The position numbers and the translations under genes were made by a program. This document shows, piece by piece, positions 50,035 through 58,158 of a DNA stretch of 64,000 bases. Source of the stretch: RGIG4079 sp045596365 (lineage in GTDB: Bacteria > Bacteroidota > Bacteroidia > Bacteroidales > Muribaculaceae); assembly GCA_045596365.1 (NCBI GenBank), contig JAZOCE010000003.1, positions 1-64,000 of the forward strand, read 5' to 3'. A model generated the notes under the pieces. The model was given only the letters and a program-made list of their open reading frames with translations, was not told the DNA's origin and did not search any database. How positions within the stretch are numbered: the stretch's first letter is position 1; every line of letters starts with the position of its first letter.

Positions 50035-51255
50035 ATGAAAGATTTAATAATACACAAAGGAACAACAGAAAGAGCAGTATTGGTGGGGCTTATCACTCCG
50101 CAACAAGGAGAAGCCAAAGCCAATGAGTATCTTGACGAACTTGCTTTTCTTGCCGACACTGCCGGTGCAGTTACAGTTCAACGCTTTTTGCAACGCCTCG
50201 ACAACCCCAATCCACGCACATTTGTCGGGACCGGAAAACTTGAAGAGATAAAACAATATGTTCTCGGCAACGAGATAGGGATGGTAATCTTTGATGATGA
50301 CCTTTCCACTAAACAGGTATCAAACATTGAAAAGGAACTGCAAGTAAAAATTCTTGACCGCACAAGTCTCATTCTCGACATTTTTGCCAAACGCGCACAG
50401 ACAGCCAATGCAAAGACACAAGTCGAACTTGCTCAATATCAATATCTATTGCCTCGATTGACTCGTATGTGGACCCACCTTGAACGCCAACGAGGGGGTA
50501 TCGGGATGCGCGGACCGGGCGAGACTCAAATTGAGACCGACCGCCGTATTATCCTCGACAAAATAGCACGCCTCAAAGCCGAGCTGAAAAGCATTGACAA
50601 ACAGAAGTCTATTCAACGCAAAAACCGAGGCAAACTCACTCGCGTTGCACTTGTAGGCTATACCAACGTTGGTAAATCAACGCTAATGAATCTATTGAGT
50701 AAGAGCGATGTGTTTGCCGAAAACAAGCTATTTGCGACACTCGACACCACTGTGCGCAAGGTTATCATCGACAATCTTCCGTTTTTGCTCACCGACACCG
50801 TAGGTTTCATACGCAAGCTCCCTACCCACCTTGTAGATTCGTTCAAATCAACACTCGACGAGGTGCGCGATGCCGACCTTCTTGTTCACGTAGTGGATAT
50901 TTCACACCCTCAATTTGAAGAGCAGATTGAAGTTGTCAACAAGACACTACAAGAGATATGCGAGAGCAAAGACAAGCCCATGATAATGGTATTTAACAAA
51001 ATCGACGCATTTTCATATATCCCTAAAGATGAAGACGATCTCACCCCTCGCACACGTAAAAACATCTCTCTCGAAGAATTAAAGACTACCTGGATGGCAA
51101 AGATGCACGACAACTGTGTGTTTATCTCTGCCAAACAACAAATCAACATCGAAACACTCAAGGAGCTCGTTTATGCCAAAGCCAAGGAGATACACCTCAC
51201 TCGCTTCCCATACAACGATTTCCTTTTCCAAAAATATGACGAAGAATTACAATAA
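50035..51255 (+). CDS. hflX: Ribosome-associated GTPase HflX
   Basis: HflX splits stalled or heat-damaged 70S ribosomes. The 406 residues have the N-terminal HflX domain (about 1-180, GKLEEIKQYVLGNEIGMVIF, with GMRGPGETQIETDRRII). The G domain follows with G1 GYTNVGKSTLMN, G3 DTVGFIRKLP and G4 NKIDAF. A short C-terminal extension ends it. The start fits homologous proteins and lies 4 nt after the -7 box, so the mRNA is probably leaderless. It begins a unit with DUF4491 and an ABC-F gene. Confidence 0.96.
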   Translation: MKDLIIHKGTTERAVLVGLITPQQGEAKANEYLDELAFLADTAGAVTVQRFLQRLDNPNPRTFVGTGKLEEIKQYVLGNEIGMVIFDDDLSTKQVSNIEKELQVKILDRTSLILDIFAKRAQTANAKTQVELAQYQYLLPRLTRMWTHLERQRGGIGMRGPGETQIETDRRIILDKIARLKAELKSIDKQKSIQRKNRGKLTRVALVGYTNVGKSTLMNLLSKSDVFAENKLFATLDTTVRKVIIDNLPFLLTDTVGFIRKLPTHLVDSFKSTLDEVRDADLLVHVVDISHPQFEEQIEVVNKTLQEICESKDKPMIMVFNKIDAFSYIPKDEDDLTPRTRKNISLEELKTTWMAKMHDNCVFISAKQQINIETLKELVYAKAKEIHLTRFPYNDFLFQKYDEELQ

Positions 51256-51258
51256 ACG

Positions 51259-51573
51259 ATGGATACAATAATGCAATTTTTACAAGAATATCACTTGTTA
51301 GGTTTAATTATAGGAGTGTGTACTTTCCTTATCATAGGGATATTTCATCCTATCGTAATCAAATGTGAATACTATTTCGGCACTCGTTGCTGGTGGTGGT
51401 TTTTAGTATTGGGGCTCATAGGAGTAGCTTTATCAATATGGGTAGAAAACGTGTTGTGGTCAACATTACTCGGGGTATTTGCCTTCTCTTCATTTTGGAC
51501 TGTTAAAGAAATTTTCGACCAAGCCAAACGCGTAGAAAAAGGCTGGTTCCCACGCAACCCCAACCGCAAATAG
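51259..51573 (+). CDS. DUF4491 family small membrane protein
   Basis: The 104-residue protein has three hydrophobic segments (about 13-33, 45-63 and 68-85) and a basic C-terminal tail (EKGWFPRNPNRK). The sequence pattern FHPIVIKCEYYFGTRCWW and FWTVKEIFDQAKRVEKGWFP matches DUF4491, a Bacteroidetes family of unknown function. It starts 3 nt after hflX and lies 39 nt before the ABC-F gene, so it is cotranscribed with ribosome-related factors. No function can be assigned. Confidence 0.85.
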   Translation: MDTIMQFLQEYHLLGLIIGVCTFLIIGIFHPIVIKCEYYFGTRCWWWFLVLGLIGVALSIWVENVLWSTLLGVFAFSSFWTVKEIFDQAKRVEKGWFPRNPNRK

Positions 51574-51612
51574 ATCCACCAACAATTCATTTTTCAAAGA
51601 CACATTATTAAT

Positions 51613-53250
51613 ATGATTTCAGTAGATGGATTGACCGTCGAATTTGGCGGCACAACACTCTTTAAAGATATTTCGTTTCAAATCAACGAGAAAGACCGCA
51701 TCGCTCTAATGGGTAAGAATGGTGCCGGCAAAAGCACTCTGCTCAAAATTCTTGCCGGGGCGCGCAACGCTACTCGCGGAACGGTTTCAGTACCCAAAGA
51801 TTGCGTTGTAGCTTACTTGCCTCAACATCTCATGACCGAAGATGGTCGCACTGTGAGAGAAGAAGCATCTCAAGCGTTTGCCCACTTGATGGAGGCTGAA
51901 GCCGAAATTGAGAAGCTAAACAATGAGCTTGCCACTCGCACCGACTATGAGAGCGATGACTACATGGCTTTGATTGAAAAGGTGAGCGAACTGAGCGAGA
52001 AGTTTTATGCTATTGACATGACTCACTTTGACGAAGATGTTGAAAAAACACTCATGGGGCTTGGCTTTGAACGCGAACAGCTTGATCGCCCTACCTCAGA
52101 ATTCAGCGGGGGATGGCGCATGCGCATTGAGTTAGCAAAATTGCTTCTAAAAAATCCTGATGTATTACTCCTCGACGAGCCCACCAACCACCTTGACATC
52201 GAAAGTATCTTGTGGCTTGAAGAATTCATCAAAACATCGGCCAAAGCAGTAGTTGTAATCAGCCACGACCGTCGTTTTGTCGATGCCATCACCACTCGCA
52301 CAATCGAGGTTACAATGGGGCGCATCTATGACTACAAAGCATCTTACAGCCACTACCTTGAATTGCGCAAGGAGCGTCGCGAGCAACAGATGAAGCAGTA
52401 TGAGGAGCAGCAAAAGATGATTCAAGAAACAAAAGATTTCATCGAGCGTTTCAAAGGAACATACTCCAAAACTCTGCAAGTGCAAAGCCGCGTGAAAATG
52501 CTTGAAAAACTTGAATTGATTGAGGTTGACGAAGAAGACACATCAGCTCTTCGCTTGAAATTTCCACCATCACCTCGCAGTGGGTCCTACCCTGTGCAGG
52601 TTGACAATGTAGGAAAATCATTTGGCGACCACGTTGTATTTAAAAACGCATCATTCATGATTGAGCGCGGAGAGAAAGTAGCCTTTGTAGGCCGCAACGG
52701 TGAAGGTAAATCCACAATGGTAAAATGTATTATGGGAGAACTTGAACACGAAGGGACTCTCACACTCGGGCACAACGTGCAAACAGCCTATTTCGCACAA
52801 AACCAAGCGTCGCTGCTTGATGAAAATCTCACTGTATTTCAAACCATAGACGATATCGCAAAAGGTGATGTGCGCCTAAAAATACGTGATATGCTCGGAG
52901 CATTTATGTTTGGAGGTCCGGAAGAAAGCACCAAGAAAGTAAAAGTATTGTCAGGTGGAGAAAGAACACGACTTGCAATATTGAAATTATTGCTTGAACC
53001 AGTCAATCTGCTCATTCTCGACGAGCCTACTAACCACCTCGATCTAAAGACAAAAGATATACTTAAACAAGCTCTTAAAGATTATGATGGGACATTAATC
53101 CTTGTGAGCCACGATCGTGATTTTCTTGATGGATTGGCAACAAAAGTGTACGAATTCGGGCACAAGCGGGTGCGTGAACACCTATGCAGCATCAACGAAT
53201 TCCTCGAAAACAAAAAGATGGAAAATCTCCACGAAATAGAACGACGATAA
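51613..53250 (+). CDS. ABC-F family ATPase
   Basis: The 545-residue soluble protein has two ABC domains and no membrane segments. Domain 1 has GKNGAGKST, SGGWRMRIELA and LLLDEPTNHLDIES; domain 2 has GRNGEGKST, LSGGERTRLAIL and LILDEPTNHLDLKT. The linker between them (about 245-320) is the charged helical arm that reaches the ribosomal E site in this class. Such proteins act on ribosomes in translation quality control (EttA/Uup/YbiT) or antibiotic resistance. Its arm is not of obvious resistance type, so a housekeeping role fits better. It shares a unit with hflX. Confidence 0.93.
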   Translation: MISVDGLTVEFGGTTLFKDISFQINEKDRIALMGKNGAGKSTLLKILAGARNATRGTVSVPKDCVVAYLPQHLMTEDGRTVREEASQAFAHLMEAEAEIEKLNNELATRTDYESDDYMALIEKVSELSEKFYAIDMTHFDEDVEKTLMGLGFEREQLDRPTSEFSGGWRMRIELAKLLLKNPDVLLLDEPTNHLDIESILWLEEFIKTSAKAVVVISHDRRFVDAITTRTIEVTMGRIYDYKASYSHYLELRKERREQQMKQYEEQQKMIQETKDFIERFKGTYSKTLQVQSRVKMLEKLELIEVDEEDTSALRLKFPPSPRSGSYPVQVDNVGKSFGDHVVFKNASFMIERGEKVAFVGRNGEGKSTMVKCIMGELEHEGTLTLGHNVQTAYFAQNQASLLDENLTVFQTIDDIAKGDVRLKIRDMLGAFMFGGPEESTKKVKVLSGGERTRLAILKLLLEPVNLLILDEPTNHLDLKTKDILKQALKDYDGTLILVSHDRDFLDGLATKVYEFGHKRVREHLCSINEFLENKKMENLHEIERR

Positions 53251-53369
53251 ATCTATAGGTTGTAATCGAAATGCCCACAATGCATTTTGCGTTTTTTAAC
53301 AGCTATACACCACATCTAACAAGAAAATATTCATACCTTGCAATATATTTAACTAATGCCTTAATTATT

Positions 53370-54011
53370 ATGAAAAAGATTTTATCAGTTATCATTTTAA
53401 GCCTCGCTTTAGCAATGCCGACAAGCATGCTTGCACAAATTAAATTTGGAGTAAAAGGAGGAATGAACTACAGCGCAACTTCACTTGACGATAAATTCGA
53501 TGTAACCGACAAACCCGGTTTTTTTGTTGGACCAACTGTTAAACTTGGATTACCATTAATTGGATTAGGTATCGACGCCTCTGTTTTATATGAACAAAAG
53601 AATTTTGAAGCAGAATGTTCAGATCTCGACGGAGGGCGCATTTATAGTACAGATTTTAAACATCAACTCATCTCTGTACCGGTAAATCTTCGTTACGATT
53701 CCAATATTATTCCGGGTATAGGTATTTTTGCATACGCAGGTCCTCAAATAGGCTTTAACATTGGAAACAAGTACTTTCAAACAAACTATTCTCTTTGGGA
53801 AGCTAAAGATATCGAAATGAGCATAAACGTTGGTATTGGTGTTACAGTTTTAAAACGTCTTCAAATCTCAGCCGGGTATAATTTCATATGCGGGAAAAGT
53901 GCCGACATGACAATTAATAAAATGTGGGCTGACTCCAATCCTGAAAGTTACAAAGTCGTCGGCAAAGGGTGTGCCAACTCATGGCAAATAGGAATAGGTT
54001 ATTATTTCTAA
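53370..54011 (+). CDS. Outer-membrane beta-barrel protein (porin-family, PF13568 type)
   Basis: The start is taken at 53370, giving a 213-residue protein with a signal peptide (MKKILSVIILSLALAMPTSM, cut after LAQ). An upstream start at 53271 would put 33 residues in front of it. The mature part is an eight-stranded-type barrel: it begins IKFGVKGGMNYSATSLDD, alternates hydrophobic residues (VPVNLRYDSN, IGIFAYAGPQIGFNIG) and ends SWQIGIGYYF with a terminal aromatic. Members are small outer-membrane proteins of mostly unknown role. Confidence 0.87.
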   Translation: MKKILSVIILSLALAMPTSMLAQIKFGVKGGMNYSATSLDDKFDVTDKPGFFVGPTVKLGLPLIGLGIDASVLYEQKNFEAECSDLDGGRIYSTDFKHQLISVPVNLRYDSNIIPGIGIFAYAGPQIGFNIGNKYFQTNYSLWEAKDIEMSINVGIGVTVLKRLQISAGYNFICGKSADMTINKMWADSNPESYKVVGKGCANSWQIGIGYYF

Positions 54012-54030
54012 CAGATACCGTAAAAAAGTC

Positions 54031-54750
54031 TTAACTATATTTATTATAAGCGCGAGCGAGCCGTGTGTGATAACCTCGACGAGCATATTTGGGGCCGTTA
54101 TAGCGATAAGCAAATGCGCCCCAATTTTTTGTCTGTAAATATTTAACCAAACCGGTATTTACAAGAAAATTGGCAAATAGCTCAAGCTGAGTGCGCTCAG
54201 AATATTTCATTCTATATACAAAATCGTTCAAATCTTTTGCCCCACATAGTTTCCAATTAAAGCCCCCTATTTGAAACATACCCCAGAATGTTGATTCCCA
54301 CGCAATAACAGTATCTATCTCACATGCCACTTGCAGTCGCTGATGTGCTCGTTCCTGATTCACGCCATGTCCCGACACAATTTTATATTTGGCAATATCA
54401 ATCCCTTTTCGTGCGCAAGCGCGTCTAAATACTTTTGCATCAAAATACACTATGGGCTTTTTCGGAGCCATAAATCCACAATTTTGTCGTCCGGTTTCTA
54501 TTTCAACAACAGCCTTTATTGCCGCAACTTCAATATTGAGTTTTTCTGCAATAGCGATATAATCATCATCGGTTAACCGCACAATAACATCACCACGCGC
54601 TTCATCAATAAATCGTTGGGGAATTGTTGGATACACAAAAGCTGCCCAACCAGGGAATGAGAGTGTATCCTCTTCAACAAAAAATTCTTCCATCGCCATC
54701 ACATTAAAAGATAGCGATAGAAGAATTGCAATTATGAGTTTTCGTTTCAA
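54031..54750 (-). CDS. Secreted N-acetylmuramidase (DUF3380, phage-endolysin-like)
   Basis: The 239-residue protein has a signal peptide (MKRKLIIAILLSLSFNVMA). A DUF3380-type muramidase domain covers about residues 65-235: AEKLNIEVAAIKAVVEIETG, the catalytic-type Glu in VVEIETG, KKPIVYFDAKVFRR, STFWGMFQIGGFNWKLCGAK and WGAFAYRYNGPKYARRGYHT. This family is best known as phage endolysins and type VI effector enzymes that cut the glycan strand. Here it sits alone, 2 nt after pepD and far from any phage gene, so it appears domesticated for cell-wall turnover or competition. The role is inferred. Confidence 0.82.
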   Translation of the reverse strand: MKRKLIIAILLSLSFNVMAMEEFFVEEDTLSFPGWAAFVYPTIPQRFIDEARGDVIVRLTDDDYIAIAEKLNIEVAAIKAVVEIETGRQNCGFMAPKKPIVYFDAKVFRRACARKGIDIAKYKIVSGHGVNQERAHQRLQVACEIDTVIAWESTFWGMFQIGGFNWKLCGAKDLNDFVYRMKYSERTQLELFANFLVNTGLVKYLQTKNWGAFAYRYNGPKYARRGYHTRLARAYNKYS

Positions 54751-54752
54751 AC

Positions 54753-56213
54753 TTATTTCTTTAAATCAGCGACTTTTTCAAGCACGCGAGTCAATTGACC
54801 CCAGAAACGTTCTACTGCAGGAATGTGCATTCGCTCCGTTGGAGAGTGAACACCTTGCAATGTTGGGCCAAAAGAGACCATATCCAAATAAGGATATTTC
54901 TGCAAGAACAATCCACATTCAAGACCGGCATGAATAGCCTTAATTGCAGGAGTAATGCCATAAAGTTCTTTATAAGCATCGCGAGCAATTTCCATGATAG
55001 GAGACTGCATATTTGGAGCCCATCCGGGATAGCCATCACCATGAGTAACCTTAGCTCCGGCAAGTGTAAACACAGTTTCAACTTGATTAGCAATATCCCA
55101 TTTGCGAGAATCCACTGAGCTACGTTGGCTTGTAGTTACAAGGATTTCGTTATTAGGCAACATTTTAATAGCAGCGAGGTTAGTTGATGTTTCAACAAGA
55201 CCTTCAAGCTCGCGACTCATCGAAATAACTCCATGAGGAGCACAATACAATGCATTAATCAAATTCATTGCAGTTACTTTATCGATACATTGAGCAGGAG
55301 CATCGGCACTTTCAATATCAACTGACAAGTTAGGCTCTACACCTTTATATTCATTTTCTACTACTGCGCTATAGTGGTTCATTGCAATGCGCACATCCTC
55401 TTTAGCTGCTGCAGGAACACCAATGATAGCCGATGCTGCACGAGGAATGGCATTACGAAGGTTACCTCCTTCAATTTCAGCAAGCACCACATCATGTTTC
55501 TTTGCTACTGTCCAAATGAAACGAGCGAGTAGTTTATTAGCATTTGCACGTCCAAGATGGATATCACAACCTGAGTGTCCGCCACAACCATTTGCCACAG
55601 CTACTTTAAAATAGTGATAACCGACAGGAGCAGGTTCAGTAGTATAGGCAAATGTGCACGTTGTATCAACACCTCCGGCACAACCCACAAAAATTTCAGC
55701 GTCATCTTCAGAGTCAAGATTCAAAAGAATTGTTCCTGAAATCATACCTTCTCCAAGGTTATTAGCACCGGTCAATCCTGTTTCTTCATCTACAGTAAAG
55801 AGAGCTTCAAGTGGGCCATGAACAAGTGTATCATCAACCAATGCAGCAAGAGCACCTGCCATACCAATACCATTGTCAGCACCAAGAGTAGTACCATCAG
55901 CATGTACCCATTCACCATCTATAATTGTTGCAATGGGGTTATTTTCAAAATCAAACGATTTATCATTTGACTCACACACCATGTCCATGTGAGCTTGCAA
56001 GATTATTCCGGGAGCATTTTCCTTGCCAGCAGTAGCAGGCTTACTCATCACCACGTTACCAATTTCATCAGTTTTTACCGCCAAATTGTGTTTCTTTGCA
56101 AAATCAATAAGATATTCACGAATTTTCTCCTCTTTTTTTGAAGGGCGAGGAACTTTTGTTATCTCGTCAAATATCGACCACACAAGTGAGGGTTTCAAAT
56201 CTTTAATAGTCAT
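54753..56213 (-). CDS. pepD: Aminoacyl-histidine dipeptidase (PepD, M20 family)
   Basis: A cytosolic zinc dipeptidase of broad specificity, 486 residues. The catalytic domain has the metal ligands in LQAHMDMVCE, TTLGADNGIGMAG (bridging Asp), LFTVDEETGLTGANN (catalytic Glu pair) and LNLDSED. A lid/dimerisation domain covers about 205-395, and the last His is in KAIHAGLECG. The start MTIKDLKPSLVWSIFDEITK is the family beginning. It is followed 2 nt later by the muramidase gene. Confidence 0.95.
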   Translation of the reverse strand: MTIKDLKPSLVWSIFDEITKVPRPSKKEEKIREYLIDFAKKHNLAVKTDEIGNVVMSKPATAGKENAPGIILQAHMDMVCESNDKSFDFENNPIATIIDGEWVHADGTTLGADNGIGMAGALAALVDDTLVHGPLEALFTVDEETGLTGANNLGEGMISGTILLNLDSEDDAEIFVGCAGGVDTTCTFAYTTEPAPVGYHYFKVAVANGCGGHSGCDIHLGRANANKLLARFIWTVAKKHDVVLAEIEGGNLRNAIPRAASAIIGVPAAAKEDVRIAMNHYSAVVENEYKGVEPNLSVDIESADAPAQCIDKVTAMNLINALYCAPHGVISMSRELEGLVETSTNLAAIKMLPNNEILVTTSQRSSVDSRKWDIANQVETVFTLAGAKVTHGDGYPGWAPNMQSPIMEIARDAYKELYGITPAIKAIHAGLECGLFLQKYPYLDMVSFGPTLQGVHSPTERMHIPAVERFWGQLTRVLEKVADLKK

Positions 56214-56347
56214 AATATTGAATTTAAGTGTTACTATTTCATTGTAAAAAGTTTTTCTTTTTGGAAAATAATGTTAAAAACATCATTATTCGCTCACTAA
56301 GTTACAAAATAAAATTTATATATACCCCAAAATTTAGACTTGTTTCA

Positions 56348-56356
56348 TATATTTGC
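56348..56356 (+). promoter_or_regulatory. -7 element of the OmpH-like gene
   Basis: TATATTTGC ends 53 nt before the ATG at 56410. A standard -33 TTTG is not clear. Confidence 0.45.
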
Positions 56357-56409
56357 AACACAAAAACAAATTAACAACCACATTATACTTTAATTAACGA
56401 TTAGCAATA

Positions 56410-57000
56410 ATGAAGAAAATTGCATTTCTTGCCAAGTCTATTTTACTCTGCTCGGCAATAACAATTGCCTCTTGTGCAGGTAACGAAAACAACAACGCTA
56501 CTGTAACAAATGACTCTACTGCAACTGCAGGAACAGCTCTAAATATCCGCTTTATTGACGGCGACTCAGTTACAGCTCACTACAATTTAGCTCTTGATTT
56601 CAAAGAAGCATCAATACGCACAATGAGCAAACTTGAAAACGCTCAACGCGCTAAAGCTGCTGAGATTCAAAAATTCGGTTCTCAAATCGAGCAAAAAATG
56701 AAATCAAACGGATATCTTTCTGAAGCAAGTTATAATGCTGACATTCAAAAGTTCAACAAAATGCAATCAGATGCACAAGGATATCTTGCAACTCTTGAAC
56801 GCAACGCACAACAAGAGCTATTGCAACAACAAATGCAATTAAATGACTCTATTGATTCTTTCATCAAAGATTACAACGCTAAACATGGCTACGATGCCAT
56901 TCTATTCAAAAATGCAGGTGTTTACTTTAACCCTGCTCTTGACATCACCAACGAAGTAATTGAAGGCTTGAACGCGCGTTACAATCGCATAGAAAAATAA
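56410..57000 (+). CDS. OmpH/Skp-like lipoprotein
   Basis: The 196-residue protein has a lipoprotein signal (lipobox IASC, Cys at about 22), a Asn/Thr-rich linker (about 23-42) and an OmpH/Skp domain. The strand IRFIDGDSVTAHYNLA is followed by a long coiled coil (about 65-150, Gln/Lys/Ala-rich, EIQKFGSQIEQKMKSNGYLS). The return strand is YDAILFKNAGVYFN. Skp proteins chaperone outer-membrane proteins in the periplasm. A lipid-anchored form is common in Bacteroidetes. It has its own -7 box and a strong terminator. Confidence 0.9.
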   Translation: MKKIAFLAKSILLCSAITIASCAGNENNNATVTNDSTATAGTALNIRFIDGDSVTAHYNLALDFKEASIRTMSKLENAQRAKAAEIQKFGSQIEQKMKSNGYLSEASYNADIQKFNKMQSDAQGYLATLERNAQQELLQQQMQLNDSIDSFIKDYNAKHGYDAILFKNAGVYFNPALDITNEVIEGLNARYNRIEK

Positions 57001-57016
57001 TTTTAAAACATAAGAA

Positions 57017-57050
57017 ATGATAAAGGGTTGCTCAAGCAACCCTTTATCAT
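57017..57050. terminator. Bidirectional terminator
   Basis: A perfect 16-bp stem (57017-57032 with 57035-57050) with a 2-nt loop follows the OmpH-like gene, with TTTATT after it on the plus strand. The convergent fucosyltransferase stop codon (57047-57049) lies inside the stem. It can serve both genes. Confidence 0.85.
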
Positions 57051-57997
57051 TTTATTAATCTCCTGCCGATTCCTCGAAACAGCTTAATATTCACCAATTT
57101 TTCTTTTATTTTTCCCTCTTCATAAATTTTCTTCGAATGGCCATACTGACACATGTATTTGCGCTTAGATTTAACTATATCTACTAAAAAATCCTGCAAC
57201 CTTTCATCCCAATCTATTATCGCATCGGGTGCCAATTTCGGAGCAGTCAACATTTTAATATACATTTCATCATCATTATCGATTTTACGAATATATTCAA
57301 TTGCTGCATCAACATCTTTAAAATCTGAGACATCAATAAAAGCGTCTTTGTTGAATTCTTGACCGACATATCTGTTTCCCCAATATATAGGAACTGAATG
57401 AGCTACCATTGGTTCCACTATTTTCTCTGTTGTATAATTATCTACCTTACTATTTTCCAACGCAAGATTAAATTTATATTGACCTATAAACTCCATTTTA
57501 TCGGCAACAGGACCTCCAATATTGTTTTTATATCTCCCACCCGATGCAACCTCACGATATTCATTTAATCGTTGCCACACCAACTCTCGCATAGGAGCAT
57601 TGGAATATCCGTTACTCACCACGACACTACAAAACTCGCGATTTAAAGCTTGATCCTTTTCTATTAATCCCTTTCCCAAAAAGCGATATTCAGGATAGGA
57701 TACATACATCGGGTAACGCAAATGTCTATCTCCAAACTTTATATCAAAAAAAGATATTGCGTAATCATAAAAGTTAAAATTGGGGATATCATTCTCAGCC
57801 GTATAGTACACTTTTATACATCTGCTATATTTAAAATGTTTCTCGCCAAATGCCGAACAAAAAAGCAGTTCAGGCTCCTCCTTTGCATCATCATCAAGCA
57901 CAATAACATTAAACTTACTCTTTAAAGCATCAATAATAAAATTATCATTAGGAGTGAAGCCATTCCAAAAATCGACAAATTTTATAGTAACATCCAT
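57047..57997 (-). CDS. GT10 family fucosyltransferase
   Basis: The start is taken at 57997 (MDVTIKFVDFWNGFTPNDNF), giving 316 residues. An ATG at 58072 is rejected because the -7 box at 58020-58027 lies downstream of it. The protein matches GT10 alpha-1,3/1,4-fucosyltransferases such as those of Helicobacter pylori. Both family blocks are present: the acceptor half with ISFFDIKFGDRHLRYP, and the GDP-fucose-binding KFNLALENSKVDNYTTEKIV followed by AHSVPIYWG. A basic C-terminal segment (KSKRKYMCQYGHSKK) may bind the membrane. It likely adds fucose to a surface glycan. No other glycan genes are adjacent. Confidence 0.88.
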   Translation of the reverse strand: MDVTIKFVDFWNGFTPNDNFIIDALKSKFNVIVLDDDAKEEPELLFCSAFGEKHFKYSRCIKVYYTAENDIPNFNFYDYAISFFDIKFGDRHLRYPMYVSYPEYRFLGKGLIEKDQALNREFCSVVVSNGYSNAPMRELVWQRLNEYREVASGGRYKNNIGGPVADKMEFIGQYKFNLALENSKVDNYTTEKIVEPMVAHSVPIYWGNRYVGQEFNKDAFIDVSDFKDVDAAIEYIRKIDNDDEMYIKMLTAPKLAPDAIIDWDERLQDFLVDIVKSKRKYMCQYGHSKKIYEEGKIKEKLVNIKLFRGIGRRLIK

Positions 57998-58019
57998 TGC
58001 CAAACGTTTATTATTTCTA

Positions 58020-58027
58020 CAAAAATA
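58020..58027 (-). promoter_or_regulatory. -7 element of the fucosyltransferase gene
   Basis: TATTTTTG on the minus strand, 22 nt before the chosen start at 57997. It decides the start against the longer frame. No clear -33 box. Confidence 0.4.
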
Positions 58028-58113
58028 CGCAAATTGCTCTGATTTAGCAAGAATAACCCCCTGACACACCATTTTTATGAGCAGTTAATACCCGAAATTT
58101 CAACAATATTCGT

Positions 58114-58122
58114 TATCTTTGC
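58114..58122 (+). promoter_or_regulatory. -7 element of pnp
   Basis: TATCTTTGC ends immediately before an ATG at 58123. That ATG falls within the initiation region, so the real start codon is the in-frame ATG at 58159, giving a 5' UTR of about 30 nt. Confidence 0.5.
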
Positions 58123-58158
58123 ATGATTTTTATCAGACGAAAAAATAATATTATATCT

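Noticed and set aside
53271..53369. 33-codon N-terminal extension of the beta-barrel protein
   Set aside because: It would bury an ideal signal peptide that starts at 53370.
57998..58072. 25-codon N-terminal extension of the fucosyltransferase
   Set aside because: The -7 box at 58020-58027 lies inside it, and the GT10 domain starts at the ATG at 57997.
58123..58158. 12-codon N-terminal extension of pnp from the ATG at 58123
   Set aside because: The ATG touches the -7 box and the extra residues (MIFIRRKNNIIS) are absent from the family; the start at 58159 fits both promoter and homology.
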